From Dipteris shenzhenensis (lineage: Eukaryota; Polypodiophyta; Polypodiopsida; Gleicheniales), in NCBI GenBank assembly GCA_047967505.1, contig CM106541.1: a stretch of 64,000 nt of DNA, one strand, 5' to 3'. Each line of letters starts with the position of its first letter. Within the stretch, counting starts at the first letter, position 1. The notes below the pieces were generated by a model, which saw only the letters and a list, made by a program, of their open reading frames with translations, ran no database searches and had not been told where the DNA came from. Below are positions 34,532 through 46,193 of the stretch, in pieces. The position numbers and the translations under genes are program-made.

Positions 34532-34786
34532 TGTTAGTGACCCACAGGGGCCATGTCTCATCACAAGGGAGCATTGGGTGTGGAAGGTGCCACACCTTCC
34601 TCAACACCCCAAAATAGATCTAACGAGATCTAGATGGCTCTCCAACAAGCCAATATATCCAAGGACCATTGTTTTAGATCATTGTATATGGGATAAATAT
34701 CCCCAAGTCCATTTTATTACAATGCTTTCATGAGCACATTAGCGTCCAAAATTCATGCCATGAGGGGTGTGACCAATTTGCCAACA
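34532..34786 (-). repeat. 3' LTR of TRIM-like element
   Basis: 255 bp, TGTTGG...CTAACA on the minus strand. It shares with the other copy the phrases AACAAGCCAATATATCCAA, TACAATGCTTTCATGAG and CATGCCAT-AGGGGTG. Confidence 0.65.
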
Positions 34787-35048
34787 ATCGCCCCCGTTGG
34801 CCAAGCACCAAGTACAAAAGTTGATCATTGATGATTAGATTCGACCACCCACACAAGGCCAAGCCAACACAACAAGCACAGCGGCATAGAATAGGTTGCG
34901 CTATCGTTAGAAATCACATCACCAACTCGTAGGTAGTTGACATCCCACAATTGTAGCCCTAGTAAGTATGCAAATGCAGGCAATCAGTTTTCGCAATACA
35001 GCATCTGTCGACATGTAACAATCTAGTTTTTAGTTTGCAAGCTTTTAT

Positions 35049-35064
35049 CCCTACTCAGATACCA
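35049..35064 (-). other. primer-binding site of TRIM-like element
   Basis: TGGTATCTGAGTAGGG on the minus strand, 10 of 12 matches to the plant initiator tRNA-Met complement TGGTATCAGAGC, abutting the LTR. Confidence 0.6.
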
Positions 35065-35358
35065 TGTAAGCGACCCAAAGAGTTGCGTGCCAACACCAAG
35101 GAGCACCGAGTACGGAGGGTCCCCTCCATAGCCATGCAAGCCTCCTCAACACCCCAAAAAAGAGTCAGCGGGATAAGAGGAGGGTCTTCAACAAGCCAAT
35201 ATATCCAACGACCACCATTTCACATCATGGTATATGCGATTAATGTACCCAAATCCACTTGTGCTACAATGCTTTCATGAGACACTTTAGACTCCAAATT
35301 TCGTTGTTTCAATTTGTCAATTACATGCCATAAGGGGTGAGGTTGTCGAAATGTATCA
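35065..35358 (-). repeat. 5' LTR of TRIM-like element
   Basis: Ends ...GTCGCTTACA on the minus strand, directly before the primer-binding site. The start is less certain (35,345-35,358) because this end has diverged from the other copy. Confidence 0.58.
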
Positions 35359-36395
35359 CTTTGATATCTTCAATGCCCAAGGAACAAGGGAAAGGGTAGG
35401 GACGGAGCATTGTAGATTATAGTAGACTTTAAACAAAAACCAACCCACCAAATAGAGGAAAGAAAAACTAGCTAGAGAGACGGCTTCAATTGGCTACCAT
35501 TGCTAGCAAGGAAGTGGTAATGCCAAGAGGCACACCAAATAAAAAGAACCTTGGATTTAGGTAGCCAAAATCATGTGCACCAAGGCTCACAACAAGACCA
35601 TCAACCATCAAGACAATCACAATCACACTGTCTTTGGTTGACATTTCCTATGTGCTTGCCCATCCTATTATGAGATCAGGAGGGGAGTGGAGGAGGGGAG
35701 TGGACTCGGTGACTCTCATGATCCACTTCCAGGACTAGGTCTGCATTGGCCTATACCTACTTGAGATGCACCGACACAGGGCGACCCTACTACGACAAAT
35801 TACAGAGCAACAGGAGGCGATCAGACCACAGGACAGAGAGGCTGATAGAGCACAACGACATGTCACAGACTTCTATGCATTTGAGTCAGCCCCAAGACAC
35901 AACGGGATGGAGTTGGAGGTCTATCCTATCACAGCTTTCCTCAAGGGAGACCGCTTGAGACGACGGGTCACCCTGAACATAGCCCAACGGGTTTAGAGAT
36001 CGAGGAGACTACGTCCCCCACTGCCACCATAGCATGAGACATCCCGACAGATTTAAATCCGAGACATTTTTGTCGCTCACAAACGAGACACCACGGTGCA
36101 GGGCTTTGGCTTTTGATCCTAAGTTTCAGCCCTCAGCATACTTCAGCTCTCAGTTGGTTGCGAGTCTCTGGTTATATCTGATTTTGCTCAAGCTATTGAG
36201 CTTTGTAGAGTTATCAATGTACCGGTTTATCACTTTATCACTTTATCACTTTATGAGTTTAGCGGGCTTAACAGTTAGGAAGGGCCTTAGCGCGCCCTTT
36301 GTCCAACCCACTGAGGCTTGTGATGATCATCCTTTTTGGTGTACTTTGTACCTTGTCCCATAGGCCCATGAGGCCATCCGTGGATGTTAACACAC
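35359..36395. other. no recognisable gene
   Basis: Overlapping ORFs near 35,746-35,996 encode a charged Gln/Arg-rich segment (QITEQQEAIRPQDREADRAQ) of unknown type, with no flanking domains. Three copies of TCACTTTATC lie at about 36,229-36,255. Confidence 0.4.
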
Positions 36396-37290
36396 CTCTC
36401 TCTCTCTCACCCTTTTTCCCATTTATCCTAGTGGGGAGAGGGAGAAGGAAACAAGACTAGGAAGACCTATTCTCATTGCCAATGTTGTGGTTGATGAACT
36501 TTATTCCCCTCCCCCTCACATTTTTTGTAGCTAGACTCTTTCCTCCCCCTCCCTACACTCCCTTGTGCCACTCTTGCCCCTCCCCCTTCCCTCCTCACCG
36601 CCACTGTTTATGATGGTGATGAACTTTGTCCTTCCCCCTCATAGCTCCACCTCCCTCTCACATTTTGTTCCCTCCCCCTTTCCCTTCCCTTCCCCTTCCC
36701 TCCTCACTGCCATTGTTTATGATGGTGATGAACTTTCTCCCCTCCCCCTCATAGCTCCCCCTCCCTCTCACATTTTACTTCTCCTCTCATTACTCCTTTG
36801 TGCCATAGCCACCCCTCCCCCTCACATTCTCCTCCCCTCTACTTCACTCCCTTATGCCACATTCACTAGTCCGCCTCCCCTTTGCCACTAGTGGTAGTGG
36901 TTGGACTCCGCCCCCCTTGCTCTCACAACTCCTCCTCCTCCCCCTTACATTCTCCTTTCCATCTACCTTCACTTGCTTGCCACCATCCCCATTGGTAGTG
37001 AAAACCCCTCACCAATCCTCAACAATGCTTTTCCCCTTACTCTAACCTAACTATACTTGGACATCACCCTAATGTGACCTATTTGTAGTTTAGTAATCGA
37101 AATGTGAAAACCCCTCACCAATCCTCAACAATGCTTTTCCCCTTACCCTAACCTAACTATACCTGGACATCAACCTACTATGACCTATTTGTAGTTTTGT
37201 AATCGAAATGTGGCTAGGTATATTACACGTACCCCCCCCCCCCCCTCCAAAAAAAAAGAAATAAAAAAGAGAGAGAGAGAGAGGGATAAG
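36396..37290. repeat. pyrimidine-rich minisatellites, 106-bp tandem duplication, poly-C and (GA)n
   Basis: 36,540-36,860 is mostly C and T. A unit with GTTTATGATGGTGATGAACTTT recurs at about 36,605 and 36,715. From 36,996 to about 37,205 a 106-bp unit beginning GTGAAAACCCCTCACC is duplicated in tandem with few mismatches. A poly-C run (about 37,232-37,245), an A-run and a short (GA)n follow. ORFs here are low-complexity artefacts. Confidence 0.85.
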
Positions 37291-37786
37291 ATTTTTTCGA
37301 AATTTGACTTGAACCTAATCCAAAAAGGCCGTTTGGCATCAAATTGCACCTTATCAAACCCCAAGTTTGACACATTAAAACTCATGTTTTTGGAAATGTT
37401 TTTAGCATAATAAACATCAGTTTGAACGTCATTAGTTGTCCTAGTTAAAATCCAAATTTGGCTATGAATTTATACTTTTCTTATGACAACAGAGATAAAC
37501 AAAGATCAGAATTGAAATTTGTCTTTAATAGAGTCTTTAGGACAATCAATGTGATAATTTTGATAGAATGTTGCACCTTTTTCAATAAAGTTGGAAAGGA
37601 ATACTGAAGAAGGTGCCTACTGCTCAAACTAAGCAAAAATCTTACAATCATAGTAGTCAAAATCTAACGCTTTCCACACTACTCAAACTATGCAAAAACT
37701 TACAATCATAGTAGTCAAAATCTAACCCTTTCCACACTACTCTACACCAAACTTCCTAAAATCGATTGAATGATTCAATATAGAGA
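37291..37786. other. no gene; 58-bp imperfect duplication
   Basis: AT-rich. The phrase CTACTCAAACTATGCAAAAACTTACAATCATAGTAGTC-like is present twice near 37,618-37,735. Ends at the target duplication of the copia element. Confidence 0.5.
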
Positions 37787-37791
37787 TATTA

Positions 37792-37962
37792 TGAGAGTGC
37801 TCTCAACGGAAGCGGAACAGAAGAGGGAGAGAGAGAGAAATAGAGAGCCACACAAGTTTTGGTGGGTGCAGAACACCCTAATCTTCTTTTTCATTCATTT
37901 ATAAATGTGTTTGAGTATTGTACATAACCGGGGTAAAGGCACAGTGACCTTTAACCCCCACA
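37792..37962 (-). repeat. 3' LTR of copia element 3
   Basis: 171 bp, TGTGGGGG...CTCTCA on the minus strand. Contains a GA-rich block (AGGGAGAGAGAGAGAA on +). It is preceded on the minus strand by the polypurine tract TTTAAGTGGGAGGT (37,976-37,963). Confidence 0.95.
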
Positions 37963-38054
37963 ACCTCCCACTTAAAGGACAATGTGCCTTTAAGGGAGAA
38001 CAACCAGGGAGCATACTATCCAATGCCCATTAATACATGACAATACTCAAATTG

Positions 38055-41000
38055 CTAACTAGGTAGACTCTTCGTCAGCATATCTGCAGGGTTATCATCT
38101 GTATGAACCTTGACAAGCTCTATGTGCTTGTCCTCAAGTACCTCCCTGATGAAATGGTACCTAACCTCAATGTGTTTGGTCTTTGCATGAAAGACCGGAT
38201 TCCGTGCTAGCTGAATAGCAGTCATAGAATCACTATGCAATGTCGGTACACCTGTATGAATCCCTAAATCCCCCACTAGCCGATCAAGCCATATAGCCTC
38301 CTTGCAACCCTCTATGGCTACAACATACTCAGCCTCTGTGGTAGACAAAGCAATACACTTCTGTGCACGAGACATCTATGACACTGCACCACTTGCAAAG
38401 GTGAATACATAACCAGAAGTGGATCTCCTACTATCCACATGCCCTGCATAGTCTGAATCTGTGTACCCAAGTACACGCATGTCTCTGCTACCAAAGCAGA
38501 TGCACATCTCCTTGGTACCCTTCATGTACCTCATGATGCACTTAACTGCCTCCCAATGCCTCTTTCCTGGATTAGCCATATACCGGCTAACAACTCCCAC
38601 TACAAATGCAATGTCTGGTCTAGTAGCTATCATAGCATACATAAGACTCCCAACCGCTGATGCATAAAGAACCTTGGCTATGAGCTGCAAGTCCCAAATC
38701 CTTCATATCAAAGGCCTCATGCAACTTGGACTTTAATGCATCTAGCTCATAAGTATTCTTGCTAGCCAATAGCATATCATCCACATATAGTGCCAGGATT
38801 ATTAGGCTATTATCCTTAGCCCTTTTAGTGTAGAGGCAGTGATCAATTTCACTCCTTCTAAAACCCTGGGACCGAATGAAAGCATCAAACTTCTGATACC
38901 ATTCTCTAGGCGCTTACTTAAGACCATAGAGACTCTTCTTCAGCTTGCAATCAAATGCTCTTTGCCCTTTTCTTCAAAGCCTTCTGGCTGCATCATGTAA
39001 ATTTCCTCATGTAGATCCCCATGCAAATGCTGTCTTGACATCCATCTGCATAAGCTCCATATCCTCGGCTGCCACTAGTCCAAGCATGCATCTAAGTGTG
39101 GTCATCTTCACAACCGGAGAGAATATTTCATCAAAGTCCACACCCTTCTCTTGCTTGAACCCTTTAGCGACCAAACAGGCCTTGTACCTAGGCACATCAT
39201 CACCTGTGGCCTTCATCTTGTAGACCCATTTACATGGCAATGTTTTTTTTCCATGTGGCAAAGAAACCAAGTCCCAAGTCTTATTCTTCATAAGTGAACT
39301 CATCTTTGATTGCATAGCATACTCCCACTTGCATTGATCCTCGCGCATCATAGCCTCTCTGTAGTAAGAAGGCTCCTTGCAATCAATAAGCATCACGTAG
39401 TCTACCCCTAGAACAAACCTATCAGGTGGTCTAGACACTCTAGATGATCTTCTCAAGGGCATTTCAGCTTGCTATCCCATCTGCATATCAGCCACATTTG
39501 GCTCATCCCATCTGCATATCAGCCACATTTGCACCAATAGATGATCCATCATCTACCCTTGATTGTATAACTGTGGGAGTACTTGTTGGTACCATTTCTT
39601 GCACATTTGGTGCATGGACAGCTTACTATCTATCAACATATGCAGGTGGATTCACATCCTGGAAAGTGATTCTCCTCATTTCCACATCCCTCATGGGTGC
39701 CTTATGCATCTTCTTCTCATTGAAGACTACGTCGTGGCTGCGTATGATCTTCGTTGCTTTTGGATCCCAGAGACGATAGCCCATCTCTCCACTTTCACCA
39801 TAACCCAGAAAGATGCATTTCCTAGACTTAGGATGTAGCTTCTTTCGAAGCTCTTTTGGCACATGTGCACATGCCTCACACCCAAATATACGCAAATGAG
39901 AGTAAGAGTGCTTCTTGCCACTCCATGCCTCTTCAGGAATACCACCATCCAAACTCTTACTAGGTGATCTATTGATCACATGCACTGCAATCTTCATTTC
40001 CTCAGCCCAAAAACCACCAGAAAGACTTGCGTTGGAAAGCATGCATTGCAACCTTTCTTGAGTGGTACAGTTCATCTTTTCTGTAACTGGATTTTGCTCT
40101 GGAGTACGAAGGGATGTGAGCTCCCTCTTAATCCCACATGTATCACATAAATGCTGAAAGTCATGAGAGAGATATTCTCCACCATTGTTAGTCTGTAGGC
40201 ATTTAAGCGTTCTACCTGACTGATTCTCAACCAAGGCTAGCCATTTCTGAAATACTTGGAACACATCACTCTTCCGAGCTATAGCATAAGCCCACACTTT
40301 CCTAGTTGCGTCATCAATGAATGTCACATAGTATTTAGCCCCGCCTAATGACCGTGTAGGCATGGGACCACATACGTCTGAATGCACCAAATCAAGCTTT
40401 TCAAACTCTTTCTTTCCCCTTCTTTTATGGGCTGATTTAGTTTGCTTCCCATAGAGACAGTGCTCACCAAATTCAAAATCAGAGAAACTCAAATGCGGTA
40501 CATAACCCAAACGGCATAAGATTTTCATCCCATTTTGGCTCATATGGCCCAATTGGCAATGCCATAAAGAAGTGATTGGCTGCTCGGTTATTGCAACAAC
40601 ATGATCAAATACCCCGGATACATGTAAGGGATACAAAGTCCCACACTTGGCACCCCTGGCGAAAAGCATAGAGCCCTTCTGAATTTTCCAACTCCCAAAA
40701 CCAAAGTTGGTCTGAAAACCAGCATCATCTAGCTAACCCGTTGAAATGAGACTCTTGGTTAGCTTAGGCACATGTCTCACATTTTTCAAAATAAATGCAG
40801 ATCCATTTGCAAAAGAAAACTTTATGTCACCTACTCCCACTATGTCACATGCATAGTCATTCCCAAGATGCACACAACCTGTCTTTCCACTGTCATAAGT
40901 GGAGAACCATTCCCTATGGGGAGTAACATGGAATGAAGCACTAGAATCCAAAATCCAATCCTGGGAATATGCATCATCTGAAGTGGTAAGCAACTCTGCA

Positions 41001-41898
41001 GATAAACTAGACATGAAGAGAATGTCATTGTCACTATCATGTGTGACTGCATTGATCTCCTCGATCTTCACTTTTCCTTTGTTCTCCCTTGGACTCTCTT
41101 CCTTTTGATTTGCACCCCAATTTGCATTCTTTTTCTTATCCTTTTGCTCTCTTTTCATCTTGTAGCAATCCTTTTTCATATGGCCCTTCTTGCCATAGTG
41201 GTAACACTCAATGTTCCGTGCCCTAGATTTGCTACGAGACTTCCCTCTTTCTTGGGACTTCCTTCTGAACTGTGATCTGCCCCTTTGCACATTCAAGGTT
41301 GCATCCTGCTTGTTGCTTTCCATAGACTTCTATCTAATCTCCTCGGCCAACAAACTACCCACAACATCATCAAACTTCAGTACTCCACCAGGTGTAGAGT
41401 TACTGATAGTTGTACGGAAGGTATCCCATGAGGATGGCAATGAACATAAGAGAAATATTGCCTTAGTCTCCGCATCAAAATTCATCTTCTTAGCCTGAAG
41501 CTGGCTGAAAATAATATTGAATTCATTCAAGTGAGAAGCAATGGAGACCCCTTTCTTCATCTGCAACTCAAACAACCTCTTCATGAGGTAAACTTTATTA
41601 GAGGCAGTTTCCTTCTCATAAGTGGCACACAATTTCTTCCACAAATCTTCTGTAGTTTGCTCATTTACTACTGTGAAATAAACTGACTCTGCAAGATGAA
41701 GTCTAATAGTAGACTTTGCTAATGCATTCAACTCATTCCAATCAACTCTGCAGGCTTAGCTTCAATACCTACCAAGGGTTTAATTTGCTTCTTTTGAATA
41801 AGCACATCCCTTATCTGTTCTTTCCACAAAGAAAAGTTTGTCCCATCAAACTTTTTAATGCTGAAAAACTCCTTTTTAGACATGGAAGAGGATGCCAT
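38055..41898 (-). pseudogene. copia element 3 gag-pol, multiply broken
   Basis: The start is the ATG at 41,898 (MASSSMSKKEFFSIKKFDG). gag (UBN2-type) runs to a stop at 41,330-41,332, with a frameshift near 41,730. The knuckle reads CYHYGKKGHMKKDC, the second Cys replaced by Tyr. Protease reads WILDSSASFH: Asp kept, Gly of DSG lost. A stop at 40,733-40,735 precedes integrase (40,669-39,626), which has HSDVCGPM and FIDDATRKVWAY. The second catalytic region reads QTNNGGEY where D-N-G-G-E is usual, so one acidic residue is lost. RT (39,462-38,700) changes frame and retains LALYVDDMLL near 38,770-38,800. RNase H (38,690-38,055) has DSDYAGHVDSRRSTSGY and STTEAEY, split by a TAG at 38,376-38,378 where the family has Trp. 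It cannot produce active enzymes. Confidence 0.92.
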
Positions 41899-42877
41899 GA
41901 TGCAAATGAAGCAAAATCCCAAATGCTAGTTCCTGTGCCTGCAAGAGAGAATCACACTAAATACCAGGTGCACCCAAATGTGTATGCCACAATAGAGTGA
42001 AATATCACCAAAACTTAAAGCTCAAACCATCAAAAGATGCAACTAACTCATGTGCATGTACTATGCATCCATATGAACAAATCTGGCCCAAAAGAAAATG
42101 CCAACTGCAATGGCAATCCAAAATGCCAATAAGTGCCAAATGGCTCAAGCATAAACATCGTCCATGGGCATATGCATTACCAATATCTCATCCAAGAGAG
42201 CATAACACTATGCATCACCTGCAATGTGTCAAAGCTGTCCCTTAGCATAAAATAGCATCCATGTGCAAAGCGTCCATAAAAATAGCATCCCACAAGGCAA
42301 TCTGGGCCTATCAGCGCATCTAATAAGGATCGCAATGCATCCAAATGGCCTATAAATCATCCACTACAACCCAATGCACACCATGAATGAGCACACACGG
42401 CTCAAACTGCAACCAGAGTGATCTGCATAAGGTATGCTCAAGAAATCATGGTCCCACGACAATGACCGCTACTGAAAATAGAACCTGAGATGCCTCAAAA
42501 CATGGGCGCCATTGCATAATCGAACTCAGCAAAACAATCTGCAAATATCTCTCTTCTGCTGGAACTCCAAAATCCCAACCGATGAGTGAGAAATGGGAGT
42601 CAACACTTATCCACTGCCATGTGGCATAAATCTAAGGTTTGAAAACCTTAGAATGAAAAATGCATAACAGAGAGACGAAATCCAATACACAGAGATCTAT
42701 AACTCTGAAAATACTCCACCGAATCGCACAAGAATTGATAGGTAGGGGTTTTTAGGTGTCCGAAACGCAATGGGATAGACGGTTTTGGAAATCGTGGTCT
42801 CAATCACTAGGTCCAACACACGGACTGAAAAACGTTTTTGGAAACATAACTGTTTGTAAACTCCACCGGAGTGTGAA

Positions 42878-43211
42878 TGTTGAGATATGGTGCCATGAGC
42901 ACATAATTAGAGGCTAAGGTATGTGCAAAGGAACAAATTAAAGTAGCCACCCTAGGATGTGGACTACATGATGTGGAGATGTGGATTGAGGATATCCACA
43001 AGGAGAGATGTGGATGAGAGGATCACACATGTGTTGACTATTCAAAGGGCACTCTATATATAAGAGGCCTATCATGTATTGTTAAACATATATATTGCAA
43101 GAGATATAGATTTGCTATCTCCCTCTCATGTCTTATTTAGTGTGCTTTGAGCCTCCTTAGTTCTTCTGCTAATCCTATGTGCACTAGGCTAGTACAATCC
43201 GCACTTTGTCA
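42878..43211 (+). mobile_element. solo LTR nested in the leader of copia element 3
   Basis: A 334-bp segment starts TGTTGAGATATGG and ends CTTTGTCA, flanked on both sides by the 5-bp repeat GTGAA (42,873-42,877 and 43,212-43,216). It contains a TATA-like CTCTATATATAAGAGG at about 43,051-43,066, which sets the + orientation. TG...CA ends, a target duplication and no internal domain define a solo LTR, left by recombination between the two LTRs of a full element. It inserted after element 3, because it lies within that element's non-coding leader. Confidence 0.82.
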
Positions 43212-43688
43212 GTGAATGATGAGCAACATAGAAGTTTTAGGACCTCCAGAGTCCACCGGAACTAACAGATTTGCAAATGGTTACTCCAAACTTGAGTTCC
43301 AACACCTAGGCAGAAAAATGTAGAAACTGACACAGTGAGTCAGAAATCCAATGAAATGATCCCAAATTCAAGAATGAAGGTGTTTCCAAGCTCCTGAAGT
43401 GAAATGGACACAAAAGCAGGTAATAGTTGCCTCTACAAGTCAATACGGAGTCTTTGTCGTCGAATGGAATAGGGAAAAGCTTTAAAAACGACTTTTTCTT
43501 TGAAAACACTTGACAGGCTCTCAAAACCACTTCGCAAAACCAAAGTGACTTTCCAAAGGTTCCTTTAAGGTCTCTGCGCACTCGGATGCAAGTAAAATCA
43601 CCCACAAAGCTTCCCACAGAGCTTCTCCTTCCTCCCACAGAGCTGCTGAGCTTCCAGGCATTCACGCATGCTCAGCTGGATCACCCGA

Positions 43689-43700
43689 GCTCTGATACCA
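43689..43700 (-). other. primer-binding site of copia element 3
   Basis: TGGTATCAGAGC on the minus strand, a perfect match to the complement of the plant initiator tRNA-Met 3' end, separated from the LTR by two bases (AT). Confidence 0.93.
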
Positions 43701-43702
43701 AT

Positions 43703-43873
43703 TGAGAGTGCTCTCAACAGAAGCGGAACGGAAGAGGGAGAGAGAGAGAAACAGAGAGCCACACAAGTTTTGGTGGGTGCATAACACCCTAATCTTCTTT
43801 TTCATTCATTTATATATGTGTTTGAGTATTGTACATAACCGAGGTAAAGGCACAGTGACCTTTAACCCCCACA
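43703..43873 (-). repeat. 5' LTR of copia element 3
   Basis: 171 bp, same length as the other LTR and differing at six positions by eye. It ends CTCTCA two bases before the primer-binding site. Confidence 0.95.
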
Positions 43874-43878
43874 TATTA

Positions 43879-46190
43879 TGCACCCAAGGTCAAGTAGATG
43901 GCTAAAGCCTACATATTTTCAAGAGCTTACACTCTTAATGCCTTCCAGAACATTAATAGTAATTTTCCCTTAATCATCAACATGGTAGAGCAAAATTGGG
44001 ATGAAGGTAAAGTTCATAAGGACGATAGGGTGACAACATCACCACATTGTGCGAATAATAAAATCATAAAGCTTCTGAACGGTACTTGGACCTACTCATA
44101 GGAAAACAACATGTGGGACATACAAGATGTTTTAAGCTACTCATGGACTCTTACACCCTTGAATGTAACAAACTAGAAAAATATGGGTTGTGTCCAATGA
44201 TGCAATACTCAAAGGAACAATGGGAGACATAGAAAATATGAGGTAGAAGCAAAAGAGCCCTCGAGCTCTCTTGAAGACGTGAATGGAGTTTTGAGGGGAA
44301 TGTTATCCAATAGTTGCAATCTAGAGTATGGGTGACAAACACATAGAGGGGGCCTAGAATTCATGAGAGATGCTCGGATTCACCCCACAAAAAAATAACA
44401 TGTATGTTTTCCATAGTGGAGTTTTGTTGAAAACTCATGGCCCATGCAAAACTACATATATACTAAGTACTTCATGGTCCATGAAAAGCACATATATACT
44501 TCATGGTTTGTGTTAAGTTTTAACATGTGAATAAAACCTTGGGGTTTATGCCAATGGATGTTCAACCAAATGACTTTTTCCTCTTGGTAATAAGATAAAA
44601 AAATTTCTCATAGGGAAGTTTTTGTACTCACTGGTACTTTATATATTGGAATTTATCCACGAACAATAATTTATCATAGAGTATCTTATGATGTTTTGTC
44701 TAATGCAATGTATCTAGTGCTTGTATCTTGTTTAGCACACATAAGTTGTCTAACACTTTCTAGCTCTCCCAACATATTGATAGTGATTTAGCATGTGATT
44801 GAGCTTGTGTTGAAAAACCCACTTATCATAAAGAGAGTAAAAAGCAAGGTCTTCCAACATGATGGTTAACCCAAACACCAAAAAGGAAGAGAATAGATTG
44901 CAATATGTTTTGGGAACAATGCATACTTGGGCTCTCAATTAAAGCCAAGGATGCCAAAATTGATGGGAACATTTCCAATATAGATTCCAAAAGGGAAACT
45001 TGAATGATGAAATTTTAGGCCCCTCTTCCAGAAGGATTAGATGAGGGTTACAAAAGCCTAGTGCATCCAATGCAATATAAAAGCCCAATTCTACATTATA
45101 AAAGCAATTAATTATAAGTAAACATTGCCTTGTTTTTAAATCAATTGCAATAAGCTCACATTTGCTACCTCTATATCCCTTAGATCTTGCTTGTACCATA
45201 TGATTTTGTGAGAAATCCACTCTTGAATTATGAGAATCGATAACCTTGAGACTTGCTTATTTTGTGTAGTTTTGTGTGGTTTTTTAAGTGTGTTACACTA
45301 TTAGCATAATGAGTAACCAAGGAGACTAAGTTGACTACTTAATTTAAGTCCTTAATCACTTTGTGATTGTACTTATTAATGAAGAGGGCGTAGGCCTAGG
45401 GTGCAGTCCCATAAGAGGCTAAATTTTGTACTTCCAAGGTCTTCTTTCTTAGGGCCTGACCCACCCCCTACAATACAAGCCGGCATGTTCTTTAAAAAAA
45501 AAGTTTTAAAAAAATGAAAAGGTTATAAAAGAGTTTACTTGAGTCCAATTTTCAAAATTAATAAATGCACTTAGTAAATTCTCCTAAATCTAAGGGGTGG
45601 AAGGATTACTAGTCGTTTGGAACCATACTCCTTAAGGGCACTAAACGTAGGCATGCAACACACATAATTAAGGCCTATCTACACCTTGTCTATTCATCCC
45701 TTTCTATAAGCTGAGCCTGTTCTCTTGTTAAGATCACGGAGTTTGGGATGCTTTTTTTCCCCCCACCAGAATAAACGTAATTATATTAGAAGTTTGGGAT
45801 GTTGAACGATGTTGCCACAATGGTTCGAGATTGACTGTAGAAAGATTATTCCATAACTATCAAAAATGTTCAGAATTGTCAACTCATAAATAATACGAGA
45901 CCATTCTTAAGTGCCACATGTGAGCTGTGTATGGGGAGAGGGGAGGGGGGTGGTGCTTGGTTATAGAGCGGGGCCATGGCCTGATTTCCGTACTCAGTGA
46001 TATCTATATTGTGATGCTCTGCAATTCGATTTTGTTACACAGTTTTGTCACTGCTGCTAGCCACTACTGCTTGCTTACCAATCCGCTTGCTAAAAGAGAG
46101 GTGTTTTACAGTGTAAGTAGATGTGTAAGTAGATGATTATCACGTACTGCACCCTTGAGGAGGACAGACTCATCCAGGCAACATTGAGCT
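43879..46190. other. no recognisable gene; G-rich tract at 45.93 kb
   Basis: AT-rich DNA with short ORFs only. GGGGAGAGGGGAGGGGGG at about 45,932-45,949 could form a G-quadruplex. The last part is the 3' flank of the minus-strand gene ending at 46,194. Confidence 0.4.
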
Positions 46191-46193
46191 TCC

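Larger units (their letters stand above)
34532..35358 (-). mobile_element. TRIM-like miniature LTR retroelement
   Basis: Two diverged direct repeats (34,532-34,786 and 35,065 to about 35,358) flank only ~278 bp of non-coding interior. On the minus strand both repeats end in (A)ACA or TACA. The right-hand (5') repeat is followed with no gap by TGGTATCTGAGTAGGG (35,064-35,049), close to the TGGTATCAGAGC primer-binding site for initiator tRNA-Met. Just before the left-hand (3') repeat, which opens TGTTGGC, lies the G-rich tract AACGGGGGCGAT. LTR, PBS, no ORF, PPT, LTR is the definition of a terminal-repeat retrotransposon in miniature; an internally deleted derivative is the alternative. No target duplication was resolved. 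It needs an autonomous partner for mobility. Confidence 0.68.
37792..43873 (-). mobile_element. structurally complete Ty1/copia element 3 with target duplication
   Basis: Two 171-bp LTRs (37,792-37,962 and 43,703-43,873) bound 5.7 kb. The 5-bp sequence TATTA lies immediately outside both (37,787-37,791 and 43,874-43,878), a clean target-site duplication. On the minus strand the order is 5' LTR, a perfect initiator-tRNA-Met PBS two bases inside, a ~1.8-kb leader, gag, protease, integrase, RT, RNase H, polypurine tract, 3' LTR. I count six differences between the LTRs (about 3.5 per cent), so insertion is moderately old. Coding capacity is destroyed by stops and frameshifts. The LTRs are short for copia. 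A solo LTR of another family interrupts the leader. Confidence 0.95.

Noticed and set aside
36565-36891. Pro/Leu/Ser-rich + strand ORF
   Set aside because: Product of the C/T-rich minisatellite, not a gene.
45370-45510. Possible second SINE near the A-run at 45.49 kb
   Set aside because: An A-rich run and short GC-rich head are present, but no convincing A and B boxes at tRNA spacing.
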